Of a stretch of 36,442 nucleotides of DNA, positions 27,618 to 36,442 are shown one piece after another; the first letter of the stretch is position 1; every line of letters begins with the position of its first letter. The DNA is from Mycobacterium sp. E796. Its GTDB lineage: Bacteria; Actinomycetota; Actinomycetes; Mycobacteriales; Mycobacteriaceae. The stretch is from NCBI RefSeq assembly GCF_001672815.1, contig NZ_LZKK01000195.1, positions 1-36,442 of the forward strand, given 5' to 3'. The position numbers were made by a program, and so were the translations under genes. The notes under the pieces were generated by a model. That model worked only from the letters and a program-made list of their open reading frames with translations. It was not told the DNA's origin and made no database searches.

Positions 27618-28337
27618 TCAGTGGCCCGCGCTCTGTCCGCCGTCGATGTGCAGGATCTCGCCGGTGACGAACGGCGCAGTCTCCAGATAGAGCGCGCCCT
27701 GCACGACGTCGGCGATGGCGCCGATCCGCCGCTGCGGATGCATGCCCGCGTACGCGGCGGATGCGTCCACACCGGCGTGCAAGGGGGTGTCGATGACGCC
27801 GGGAGAAATCGCGTTGACGCGTATGCCTTCGCGGGCGTATTCGATGGCCAGCGATTTGGTGACGGCGGTCAGCCCGCCCTTGGTGAGTGCGGTCAATGCC
27901 GAGGGGACGCCGGAATGCGCGTGTTCCACCAGCGTGGTGGTGATGTTGACGATGTGGCCGCCGCTCCCCTGCGCGAGGAGTTGGGCGACGACGCGCTGCG
28001 TGATCCCGAAGAAGCCGAGCGTGTTGACCGACGTCACCAACCCGTAGTCCTCGGGCGTGTAGCGGGTGAAGGGCTTCGCGAGGAAGATGCCGGCGTTGTT
28101 GACCAGCGTGTCGATGCGGCCGAACCGTGCCAGCGCCTCGTCGACGAGAAGTTCGGGCGTGCCGGGTGCACCGATATCCGCTGCCACGCAGTGGACTTCG
28201 GGGTGGGGTGAGGCCGTGATGGTGCGCGACGTGGCGACCACCCCGTAGCCCCGCTTGCGGTATGCCTCGACCAGGCCCGCGCCGATCCCTCGCGATGCGC
28301 CGGTAATGACCGCGACTTTGCCGTAGCCAGATTCCAT
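27618..28337 (-). CDS. SDR-family oxidoreductase lacking the catalytic tyrosine
   Basis: Short-chain dehydrogenase of 239 residues. The cofactor motif TGASRGIG (residues 12-19), the NNAG motif (80-83) and the C-terminal ISPGVIDTPLH and LHIDGGQSAGH are intact. The YxxxK site reads T149-A-L-T-K153, so Tyr is replaced by Thr. The strand before it has NITTT where the catalytic Ser usually is. The fold should bind NAD(P), but the usual proton relay is missing. The ATG at 28337 follows the nitronate monooxygenase stop by 32 bases, with GGGAGG upstream. The same operon continues with R2lox 114 bases further on. Confidence 0.9.
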   Translation of the reverse strand: MESGYGKVAVITGASRGIGAGLVEAYRKRGYGVVATSRTITASPHPEVHCVAADIGAPGTPELLVDEALARFGRIDTLVNNAGIFLAKPFTRYTPEDYGLVTSVNTLGFFGITQRVVAQLLAQGSGGHIVNITTTLVEHAHSGVPSALTALTKGGLTAVTKSLAIEYAREGIRVNAISPGVIDTPLHAGVDASAAYAGMHPQRRIGAIADVVQGALYLETAPFVTGEILHIDGGQSAGH

Positions 28338-28369
28338 TGTGCGCCAACCTCCCTGGTTGCTCGGGGCGG

Positions 28370-29398
28370 TCAGCCCGCCATGTAATGCAAGATGTCGGCG
28401 GCCGGGCCCGCTTTGGCCGTGCGGAAGGCCGTGCCCGCCCACATCGCGACGCCGTGTGGATCACCGATTTTCAGCGCGGCGGCCTGAAGCGGCGCGGTGA
28501 GCATCGCCACCTGAGGGAACCCGGATATCGCATCGGCGTCATACGTGTCGATGAACCGGTTGCGCAAGGCGCGCGCGCAGCGCCCGGTGAAGACTCGCGT
28601 GACCGCCGTCTCGGCGAACGCCGGATCACGTAACGCCGCGCGGTGCACGGCGTTGGTTCCGGCCTCGTCGGCGAGCAGGAACGCCGTGCCGAGCTGGACG
28701 CCGGCGGCGCCGGCGTCGCGCAGCCGCCCCACGTCGTCGGGCCCCCCGAGGCCCCCGGCGGCGACGACAGGTCGATCGAAACAGGCCACCAGGGCGGAGA
28801 CGAGGTCGTCGAGCGAATCGTGGGGCGGCGCGGCGAGCGGGTCGAACGTCGCCCGATGCCCGCCCGCGTCGGGGCCCTGGGCCACCAGGGCCTCCACTCC
28901 GCAGTTCAGCGCGATCACCGCCTCGCGAACGGTGGTGACGGTAGCGACGGTCGAGACGCCGCAGTCGTGCATCGACCTGCACACCGCGGGGCCGGGCGAG
29001 CCGAAGGTGAATGACACCACCTCCGGCCGAAGCTCGCGCACTACATCGAGTTTCGCGTCCCATTCGTCGTCATACGCAGAGACGGAAGGCTCTTCGAGCG
29101 ATACACCGTAGTGGTGCGCTTCGCGCGCCACGGCTTTCGCGAACGCGGCGAGCTGGCCCGCTTCAGCCGTCGTCCCTTGCGGCACAAACAAGTTCACGCC
29201 CAACGGTCCTGATGTCAGCCCTCTCGCCGCGACGATCGCGTCGGCCAGCGCCGTCGCGGACGACATGCCGCCCGCCAGGAATCCAAGGCCGCCCGCATTC
29301 GATACCGCGGCGGCCAGCGCCGGTGTCGAAGGCCCACCCGCCATGGGCGCGCCGAACACCGGAACGGCCAAGTCCGCCAAGGTGAATCGATCAAACAC
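28370..29398 (-). CDS. nitronate monooxygenase (2-nitropropane dioxygenase family)
   Basis: FMN-dependent TIM-barrel enzyme of 342 residues. The family oxidises alkyl nitronates such as propionate-3-nitronate to a carbonyl compound and nitrite. Visible motifs are VPVFGAPMAGGPSTPALAAA at the N-terminus, LGVNLFVPQGT, the catalytic-histidine segment ALVAQGPDAGGHRATFD, and the phosphate-binding VVAAGGLGGPDDV and AAGVQLGTAFL. The family is also used for other flavin reactions, including saturation or isomerisation of acyl chains, so the substrate is open. It is the first gene of the SDR-R2lox run, and the 137 bases between it and lpqB should hold the promoter. Confidence 0.9.
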   Translation of the reverse strand: MFDRFTLADLAVPVFGAPMAGGPSTPALAAAVSNAGGLGFLAGGMSSATALADAIVAARGLTSGPLGVNLFVPQGTTAEAGQLAAFAKAVAREAHHYGVSLEEPSVSAYDDEWDAKLDVVRELRPEVVSFTFGSPGPAVCRSMHDCGVSTVATVTTVREAVIALNCGVEALVAQGPDAGGHRATFDPLAAPPHDSLDDLVSALVACFDRPVVAAGGLGGPDDVGRLRDAGAAGVQLGTAFLLADEAGTNAVHRAALRDPAFAETAVTRVFTGRCARALRNRFIDTYDADAISGFPQVAMLTAPLQAAALKIGDPHGVAMWAGTAFRTAKAGPAADILHYMAG

Positions 29399-29535
29399 CG
29401 CGAAGCTCCAGACTCTCTAGCGAGCGCTTTCATGCTGGTAAACGCGACGCTAGCCCCACCCGCATTGCCGCGCGACGCCGATCATGCGACCAAGCGCTAT
29501 TCGGCCAGGACGCCGCGTAATTCGGCTGGGGCCGC

Positions 29536-31293
29536 TCAGCCCGGCAGCACCGGCAGTGCCCCGGGCACCGACAACCCGGACACCTCCGACCAGCTCTGCT
29601 GGCTTTCGGGGGCCGACGCCGAATACTGCAGCACCCCTTCGGGGGCCGCGACGTAGACGGCCGACGGGTTGGCCGCGACCGTCGTGACCGGCATCTGCAG
29701 GCCGCGGGTCGGCGCATCGGAGTTCACCCCGTCGAGGTTGACGTAGGACACCGGGTGGCTGGCGTCGGTGCGGGTCACCACGATGTCATCGCCGGTCCGC
29801 CAGGACAGCGAGACCACCGAGTTGCCGAGGCCGAAACCCAGCCGCCGCGGGTAGGTCAACGCGTACTGCCCGGCCTGGGTCTGCTCCACACCGGCGAGGA
29901 TCACCTGGCCGTTGATCACCATCGCGGCGCGCGTGCTGTCGCGGGACAGCTGCAGGTCGGTGATCGGCCCGGGGAAGGTGGAGGCCACCACCGCGGAATC
30001 CACCGGGATGCGCGCGGGCTGCCCCGACGCCGGTTCCTGAATCGCCCGCAGCACGTTGTTGTTGTCGACCACCACCCATACGGCGTCGTCCAGCGACCAG
30101 CTGGGCCGCGTCAGGCTGTGCCCGTCGGCGGCCTGGACCGCCTCGCCGCCGAGGTCGCCGATCCACAGCGACGCCGCCTGGTCCGGGGCGCCGCGGCGCA
30201 GCGTGACGACCGACGCCACCTGCCGCCCGCTGCGCGACAGCGCGGCGCCGGTCTGGTCGCCCACCCGCCCGAACGCCCCCGGCACGGTGTTGGCGTGCTG
30301 GCCGTCGAGCCCGACCAGCGACCCGTTGACCAGGGCGTGCAGCCCCGCGCCCGCCCCGTCGGCCACGCCCGGGTCGGTGGCGGCGACGTCGGAGGTGGTC
30401 CACCCGTCGGCGAACCTGTCGTCCAGCGGCGCGCCGTCGGCGTTGATCACGTACGGGCCCCGGATGTCGGCCCGGGCCAGCGTCCAGATGATCTGTGCGG
30501 CAAGCAATTGCCTGCTGTGCGGATCGGTGGTGGACAACTTCTCCAGCTCGATGCGGGCGCCGCCGTAGCCCTTGCCGATGCCGTTCTTGCCCCCGTCGGC
30601 CCGGGTGACCGGGCCGCGCAGCCGCAGCGGCGGGGCCAACAGGTTGCGCACGGTGTGGGCCATCTCGGGCCGCGGCCCGGCCAGCATCTTGGACACCAGT
30701 TCGGTGGCCAGCTGGTCGTGGTCCGCCACCGCGACGTAGCGCGGATCGGGCACCACGGTCTTGCCGGTCGGGTCGGCGAAGTAGAGCGTGTTGCGCTTGT
30801 AGGTGGACTGGAACTGCTGCCAGTCCAGGAAGACCCCGTTGGGCAGCCGGTCGATTCGCCAGCCCCCCGACGTCTTGACGAGCTCGATCGGCCCCGGGTC
30901 CGGCAGCACGCCCTCGGCGGTTTCGAACACGCCCACGTCGGACAGCGAGCCCAGGATGTCGGCGCGCATGGTCGCCGAAACCCGTTCGGCGCCACGGGTT
31001 TCCACGAACACCACGTGGTCGATCAGCAGGGCGCTACCGGCGTCGTCCCACGCGTTCGACGCCGACTGGGTGAGAAATTGCCGGGCCGCCAGGTGCCGGT
31101 TCGCGGGATCGGCTGTGGCCTTGAGGAATTCGCGCAGCAACACGTCGGGGTCCATGCCCGGGGTCGGCTTGGGCAGATTGGACGGTGCCGGCCGCTCGAC
31201 CGTGCCGATGGCCTGCGGGGCCGACGAGCTGGGCACCCCCGCGCAGCCGGCGAGGACGAACGCCAGCGATAGGAGTGCGAGCAACCGTCGCAT
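29536..31293 (-). CDS. lpqB: lipoprotein LpqB
   Basis: Lipoprotein of 585 residues that sits on the outer face of the cytoplasmic membrane and modulates MtrB signalling. The signal peptide [19 protein letters not shown] has a lipobox LAGC, with lipidation at C17. The N-terminal part of the mature protein corresponds to the GerMN-like domain. The C-terminal 300 residues form a beta-propeller-like domain (for example [33 protein letters not shown]). The ATG overlaps the mtrB stop as TGATG, so translation is coupled. The order mtrA-mtrB-lpqB is conserved across actinobacteria. Confidence 0.96.
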   Translation of the reverse strand: MRRLLALLSLAFVLAGCAGVPSSSAPQAIGTVERPAPSNLPKPTPGMDPDVLLREFLKATADPANRHLAARQFLTQSASNAWDDAGSALLIDHVVFVETRGAERVSATMRADILGSLSDVGVFETAEGVLPDPGPIELVKTSGGWRIDRLPNGVFLDWQQFQSTYKRNTLYFADPTGKTVVPDPRYVAVADHDQLATELVSKMLAGPRPEMAHTVRNLLAPPLRLRGPVTRADGGKNGIGKGYGGARIELEKLSTTDPHSRQLLAAQIIWTLARADIRGPYVINADGAPLDDRFADGWTTSDVAATDPGVADGAGAGLHALVNGSLVGLDGQHANTVPGAFGRVGDQTGAALSRSGRQVASVVTLRRGAPDQAASLWIGDLGGEAVQAADGHSLTRPSWSLDDAVWVVVDNNNVLRAIQEPASGQPARIPVDSAVVASTFPGPITDLQLSRDSTRAAMVINGQVILAGVEQTQAGQYALTYPRRLGFGLGNSVVSLSWRTGDDIVVTRTDASHPVSYVNLDGVNSDAPTRGLQMPVTTVAANPSAVYVAAPEGVLQYSASAPESQQSWSEVSGLSVPGALPVLPG

Positions 31294-32960
31294 CAGACGC
31301 TCCGCTCGGCGTGCTCGCGCGGGCGCTGTTGGTCCGGGCGCGTCGGCGAGGGCGGCTCGGGGATCGGCTTCAGGGGCAGCGGGCTGGTGGTGACCTTGTG
31401 ACCGCGAATCAGGGGCAGCGTCAGCCGGAAGCACGCCCCCTCTCCGGGCTCTCCCCACGCCTCCAGCCGGCCCTGGTGCAGCCGCGCGTCCTCGACGCTG
31501 ATCGCCAGTCCCAGCCCGGTGCCGCCGGAACGCCGCACCCGCGACGGGTCCGAACGCCAGAACCGGCTGAACACCAGCTTCTCCTCGCCGGGCCGCAGAC
31601 CCACCCCGTAGTCGCGGACGGTGACCGCGACGGTGTCCTCGTCGACGCCCATCCGGATCTGCACCGGCTTGCGCTCGGCGTGGTCGATGGCGTTGGCGAT
31701 CAGGTTGCGCAGGATCCGCTCCACCCGGCGCGGGTCGACCTCGGCGATCACCTCCTCGTCGGGCAGGTCGACGAGCAGCTCGATGCCGGCGTCCTCGGCC
31801 AGGTGTCCCACGTTGCCCAGCGCGCTTTGCACGGTGGTGCGCAGGTCCACCGCCTCGACGGACAGCTCGGCCACGCCGGCGTCGTGCCGGGAGATCTCCA
31901 GCAGGTCGTTGAGCAGCGTCTCGAACCGGTCCAGCTCGTTGACCATCAGCTCGGTGGACCGGGCCAGGGTGGGGTCGAGGTCGGCGCTGTGGTCGTAGAT
32001 CAGGTCCGCGGCCATCCGCACGGTGGTCAGCGGGGTGCGAAGTTCGTGGCTGACGTCGGAGGTGAACCGGCGCTGCAGGTTGCCGAACTCCTCCAGCTGG
32101 GTGATCTGGCGGGACAGGCTTTCGGCCATGTCGTTGAACGACACGGCCAGCCGCGCCATGTCGTCCTCGCCGCGCACCGGCATCCGTTCGGACAGGTGCC
32201 CCTCGGCGAACCGCTCGGCGATCCGCGACGCCGACCGGACCGGCACCACCACCTGCCGGGACACCAGCAACGCGATCCCGGCGAGCAGCACCAGCAGCAC
32301 CGCGCCGCCGGTGATCATCGTGCCGCGCACCAGCTGGATGGTGGCCTGCTCGTTCTTCAGCGGAAAGATCAGGTACAGCTCGAGGTTGGCCACCTGCGAC
32401 GACGTCGGCGTGCCGATGACCAGCGCCGGCCCGGAGAACCCGTCTGTGTGCACGGTGGCGTACTGATACGCCGCCTGCCCGGCCTTGACGAAGCCGCGCA
32501 ACGCGTTGGGCACCTGGTCGACGGGTCCGGCCGTGCTGGCGGCGCGCGGACCGTCGCCGGGCACCATCAGCACCGCGTCGAACGCGCCGGCCAGCCCGGC
32601 GCCCGAGGCGGGGTCCGTCTTGGACGTCAGCGTGTTGCGGGCCAGCTGCAGGCTGCTGTCCAGCGAGCGGGTCTCCTCGCCGTTGACGATGCCGGCGACG
32701 GTGGTGCGCGCCCGCTCGATCTGCTCCATGGCGGCCCGGACCTTCACGTCCAGCACCCGGTTGGTCACCTGGCTGGTCAGCACGAAGCCGAGCGCGAGGA
32801 TGACGGCGAGCGACAGGCCCAGAGTCAGCGCGACGACCCGCAATTGCAGCGATCGGCGCCAGGCAGCGCCGACGACCCGACTCACCGCGCCCATGCCCCG
32901 CGTCATGGGGCCGGAGCGCCCCCAGCGACTTCTAGTGCGTTGCCGAGAGCCCCAGATCAA
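31293..32960 (-). CDS. mtrB: sensor histidine kinase MtrB
   Basis: Membrane sensor kinase of 555 residues that phosphorylates MtrA and coordinates cell division and wall remodelling. There is a cytoplasmic N-terminus, TM1 ([20 protein letters not shown]), an extracellular sensor domain of about 150 residues, TM2 ([17 protein letters not shown]), then HAMP. The dimerisation helix carries the phospho-acceptor His in [19 protein letters not shown]. The ATPase domain has N-box [14 protein letters not shown]1 VRDYGVGL and G2 GGTGLGLAI. The tail is Pro-rich. The start is GTG or ATG near 32960, equivalent to the M. tuberculosis start, and lies 13 bases after the mtrA stop. Confidence 0.97.
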   Translation of the reverse strand: MIWGSRQRTRSRWGRSGPMTRGMGAVSRVVGAAWRRSLQLRVVALTLGLSLAVILALGFVLTSQVTNRVLDVKVRAAMEQIERARTTVAGIVNGEETRSLDSSLQLARNTLTSKTDPASGAGLAGAFDAVLMVPGDGPRAASTAGPVDQVPNALRGFVKAGQAAYQYATVHTDGFSGPALVIGTPTSSQVANLELYLIFPLKNEQATIQLVRGTMITGGAVLLVLLAGIALLVSRQVVVPVRSASRIAERFAEGHLSERMPVRGEDDMARLAVSFNDMAESLSRQITQLEEFGNLQRRFTSDVSHELRTPLTTVRMAADLIYDHSADLDPTLARSTELMVNELDRFETLLNDLLEISRHDAGVAELSVEAVDLRTTVQSALGNVGHLAEDAGIELLVDLPDEEVIAEVDPRRVERILRNLIANAIDHAERKPVQIRMGVDEDTVAVTVRDYGVGLRPGEEKLVFSRFWRSDPSRVRRSGGTGLGLAISVEDARLHQGRLEAWGEPGEGACFRLTLPLIRGHKVTTSPLPLKPIPEPPSPTRPDQQRPREHAERSV

Positions 32961-32973
32961 GGAACCTCCCGGA

Positions 32974-33660
32974 TCACGGAGGTCCGGCCTTGTATCCCAC
33001 TCCTCGAACGGTCAACACCACGGTCGGGTTCTCAGGGTCCTTCTCGACCTTGGCCCGCAGACGCTGGACGTGCACGTTCACCAGGCGGGTGTCCGCCGGG
33101 TGCCGATACCCCCACACCTGTTCGAGCAGCACATCACGAGTAAACACCTGGCGCGGTTTGCGTGCCAGCGCGACCAACAGGTCGAACTCCAGCGGTGTGA
33201 GGGAGATCTGCTCGCCGTTGCGGGTGACCTTGTGCGCCGGCACGTCGATGTCGACATCGGCGATGGAAAGCATCTCGGCGGGCTCGTCGTCGTTGCGCCG
33301 CAGCCGCGCGCGCACCCGGGCGACCAGCTCCTTGGGCTTGAACGGCTTCATGATGTAGTCGTCGGCGCCCGACTCCAGGCCGAGCACCACGTCCACGGTG
33401 TCGGTCTTGGCGGTCAGCATCACGATGGGCACGCCGGAGTCGGCGCGCAACACCCGGCACACGTCGATGCCGTTCATGCCCGGCAGCATCAGGTCCAGCA
33501 GCACCAGATCCGGGCGCAACTCGCGCACCGCGGTCAGCGCCTGAGTGCCGTCGCCGATGACCGCGGTGTCGAAGCCCTCCCCACGCAGCACGATGGTGAG
33601 CATCTCGGCCAGCGAAGCGTCGTCGTCGACGACCAAAATCCTTTGCCTCATGGAGTCCAT
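32974..33660 (-). CDS. mtrA: response regulator MtrA
   Basis: OmpR/PhoB-family regulator of 228 residues, essential in M. tuberculosis, controlling dnaA, fbpB and division genes. The receiver domain has the acidic pocket VVDDDAS, phospho-acceptor D56 in [13 protein letters not shown], the switch Thr in VMLTAKT and the conserved Lys in [12 protein letters not shown]. The winged helix DNA-binding domain includes [16 protein letters not shown] and [13 protein letters not shown]. The sequence is almost identical to the M. tuberculosis protein. The ATG at 33660 gives the known start [11 protein letters not shown]. tmk lies 80 bases upstream. Confidence 0.98.
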   Translation of the reverse strand: MDSMRQRILVVDDDASLAEMLTIVLRGEGFDTAVIGDGTQALTAVRELRPDLVLLDLMLPGMNGIDVCRVLRADSGVPIVMLTAKTDTVDVVLGLESGADDYIMKPFKPKELVARVRARLRRNDDEPAEMLSIADVDIDVPAHKVTRNGEQISLTPLEFDLLVALARKPRQVFTRDVLLEQVWGYRHPADTRLVNVHVQRLRAKVEKDPENPTVVLTVRGVGYKAGPP

Positions 33661-33740
33661 GGTGTCACCAGATCGGGACAAATTCGGCGCACCACACGGG
33701 CGTTTCTTCTTCGATACGGCCAAATCGTGACAATTTTGTG

Positions 33741-34373
33741 CTAGCCGGCGGTCAAAGACGCCGCCAACCGCCCCGGATCGACGTCGGCGTCGACGACCAG
33801 CCACCGCCCGCCCCAGCCCGCCGCGGCCAGCTCGGCGTAGACCGCGCCGGTGCGCTGCTGCAGCCCGTCGTCGCGTTCGTAGCTGTCCCGCGCGCGGCCC
33901 GGCTCGTGCTCGGCCCGGCGCCGGGCCCGGCGCGCGGCGAGTTCGGCGGGCACCGCGAGCAGCACCTGCCAGTCGGGCGCGGGCAATCCCAACCGCTCGT
34001 ATTCGAGCCGGTGCACCCACGCCGCCGCCTCCCCGGCCGCGTCCTGGTGCAGGCGCGCCGCGCTGTAGGCCGCGTTGGAGGCGACGTAGCGATCCAGGAT
34101 CACCACGTCGTGGTCACGGCGCAGCGCCGCGATCTGCCCGATCGCGCCGGCGCGGTCGAGCGCGAACAGCGTGGCCATCGCGTACACCGACGACGCCAGG
34201 TCGCCGTGCCCGCCGTGCAACGCCTCGGCCGCGATGTCGGCGGTCACCGACTGCCCGTACCGCGGGAACGCCAGCGTGGCAACCGACTTGCCGGCGGCCT
34301 CGAAGGCCTTGCGCAGGCCGTCGGACAGCGTCCGCTTGCCGGAGCCGTCGACCCCTTCGATCGCGATCAGCAC
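33741..34373 (-). CDS. tmk: thymidylate kinase
   Basis: dTMP kinase of 210 residues that makes dTDP for DNA synthesis. The P-loop is IEGVDGSGKRT (residues 5-15). The DR(Y/H) motif that contacts dTMP is VVILDRYVASNAAYSAAR. The lid segment RRAEHEPGRARDSYERD matches the mycobacterial type. Both FPRYGQSV and ASSVYAMATLFALDRAG are conserved with M. tuberculosis Tmk. The start is GTG. It is 28 bases downstream of ahcY and 80 upstream of mtrA, an order fixed in mycobacteria. Confidence 0.96.
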   Translation of the reverse strand: MLIAIEGVDGSGKRTLSDGLRKAFEAAGKSVATLAFPRYGQSVTADIAAEALHGGHGDLASSVYAMATLFALDRAGAIGQIAALRRDHDVVILDRYVASNAAYSAARLHQDAAGEAAAWVHRLEYERLGLPAPDWQVLLAVPAELAARRARRRAEHEPGRARDSYERDDGLQQRTGAVYAELAAAGWGGRWLVVDADVDPGRLAASLTAG

Positions 34374-34401
34374 GGCGCGAGCCTATCGGGCTCGCCCCGA
34401 C

Positions 34402-35874
<1,473 letters not shown>

Positions 35875-35904
35875 AGCGTGGTCTTCCTTCTTCGACGTTT
35901 GGGG

Positions 35905-35918
35905 GGCTCGCTCGAGCC
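35905..35918 (-). other. short hairpin in the ahcY leader
   Basis: GGCTCG (35905-35910), spacer CT, CGAGCC (35913-35918) forms a compact stem between the TetR stop and ahcY. It could be a weak terminator for the TetR gene or a leader structure. I cannot match it to the SAH riboswitch core. Confidence 0.35.
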
Positions 35919-35932
35919 AAGCGGTACTTAGC

Positions 35933-36442
35933 TTAGGTATGTTCTTCCGCCACTGTAGCCGCGACCCCATGACGCTCCGCGAACGGCGTCATCAGCCGGG
36001 CCAGGTCCGCCGCCACGTCATGATCGGCCTCCGGCGGCATGGAGACGTAGCTCAGCGCCAGCCGCACGATGGCGCGGGCGAGCACCCCGGCGTCCTCGTC
36101 GCTGGTCGCCACCCAGCTCTGGGTCAGCGCCGTGGTCAGCCGCGCCGACGCCCGGTTAATGATGGGCCCGCTGTCGGTGGTGATGATCTGCAGCAGGTCC
36201 GGCTTGGCGACGCCGGTCAGCAGCGAGATCACCAGTGGGTCGGCGGCCGACTCCGCGAAGAAGGAGCGAAAACCCTGCAGGAACGCCTGGTGGATGTGGC
36301 CGACGTTGGCGTTGATCGCGGATCCGACCGCGTCGACCAGGCGATCGGCCAGGCGCAGGGCGTACCCCTGCGCCAGGCCCTGGCGCGAACCGAACTCGTT
36401 GTAGATGGTCTGCCGGCTGATGCCCGCTGCGCGGGCCACGTC
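35933..36442 (-). CDS. TetR-family regulator (Rv3249c-like), 5' end outside window
   Basis: C-terminal 169 residues of a TetR repressor. The frame is open to the window edge and already contains the recognition part of the helix-turn-helix, [20 protein letters not shown], followed by [19 protein letters not shown]; only about 40 N-terminal residues are missing. The ligand domain is helical ([39 protein letters not shown]). By position it corresponds to Rv3249c, reported to bind fatty acids and to control mmpL transport genes in M. tuberculosis. In mycobacteria it sits next to alkB-rubA-rubB, beyond this window. Confidence 0.92.
   Translation of the reverse strand, partial: DVARAAGISRQTIYNEFGSRQGLAQGYALRLADRLVDAVGSAINANVGHIHQAFLQGFRSFFAESAADPLVISLLTGVAKPDLLQIITTDSGPIINRASARLTTALTQSWVATSDEDAGVLARAIVRLALSYVSMPPEADHDVAADLARLMTPFAERHGVAATVAEEHT

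Noticed and set aside
29417..29453. CTAGCG and CGCTAG inverted repeat before the nitronate monooxygenase gene
   Set aside because: Six-base arms 25 bases apart are too weak to separate from chance in this composition.
29755..31272. 505-codon open frame antisense to lpqB
   Set aside because: A shadow of the real gene: low-complexity Arg/Gly/Val/His translation and no ribosome site or homology.
33661..33740. MtrA autoregulatory box upstream of mtrA (GTCACGATTT-like)
   Set aside because: A single loose match; no direct repeat of the expected spacing, so it cannot be claimed from sequence alone.
35875..35932. SAH riboswitch before ahcY
   Set aside because: The gap is only 58 bases and I cannot find the conserved core or pseudoknot. 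Only a simple 6-bp stem is present.

Overview
The window is chromosomal DNA of a Mycobacterium that is not M. tuberculosis. It is high in GC, and its gene order and protein sequences follow the M. tuberculosis Rv3229c-Rv3249c region closely: desA3, its ferredoxin reductase, Rv3231c, ppk2, tgs3, Rv3235, Rv3236c, Rv3237c, an Rv3238c-like membrane methyltransferase, secA1, hpf, a ComF-like gene, lpqB, mtrB, mtrA, tmk, ahcY and an Rv3249c-like TetR gene. Ortholog names rest on recognising the sequences from memory, not on a search. The layout suggests a slow-growing, MAC-like species, but the species cannot be fixed from the sequence alone. I see no tRNA, rRNA, CRISPR array, transposase or prophage gene.

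Region 1 (1-8859) is accessory. It holds a 5'-truncated thiolase followed closely by an NmrA-like protein and a DUF302 protein, a nitrilase-superfamily amidohydrolase, a gene broken by a frameshift, a type-B carboxylesterase, a Ddn-like F420 oxidoreductase, and several small mycobacterial proteins (Gly/Ala-rich membrane protein, three-helix-bundle protein, coiled-coil protein, NTF2-like protein, secreted DUF732 protein).

Region 2 (8860-15141) is lipid and polyphosphate metabolism. DesA3 and its FAD/2Fe-2S reductase form a stearoyl-CoA desaturase system. Related inverted-repeat operators precede both genes. They are followed by the Rv3231c homolog, PPK2, a full-length WS/DGAT-type acyltransferase with an altered active-site motif, and an Rv3235 family protein on the opposite strand.

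Region 3 (15149-20138) is ion homeostasis and membrane proteins. It holds a Kef-type antiporter, its TrkA-C-like regulatory partner and a Kup potassium importer in one run of genes, then a GtrA-like protein and a methanethiol S-methyltransferase-like membrane protein.

Region 4 (20246-36442) is the conserved core read on the minus strand: TetR, ahcY, tmk, mtrA-mtrB-lpqB, ComF-like, hpf and secA1. Between lpqB and the ComF-like gene sits a block absent from this position in M. tuberculosis: nitronate monooxygenase, a non-classical SDR, an R2-like ligand-binding oxidase, and an OFA-type MFS transporter behind a 359-base AT-richer spacer. This cassette is the best candidate for an undescribed pathway in the window. 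It combines a Mn/Fe two-electron oxidase of unknown substrate with an FMN oxygenase and an SDR.
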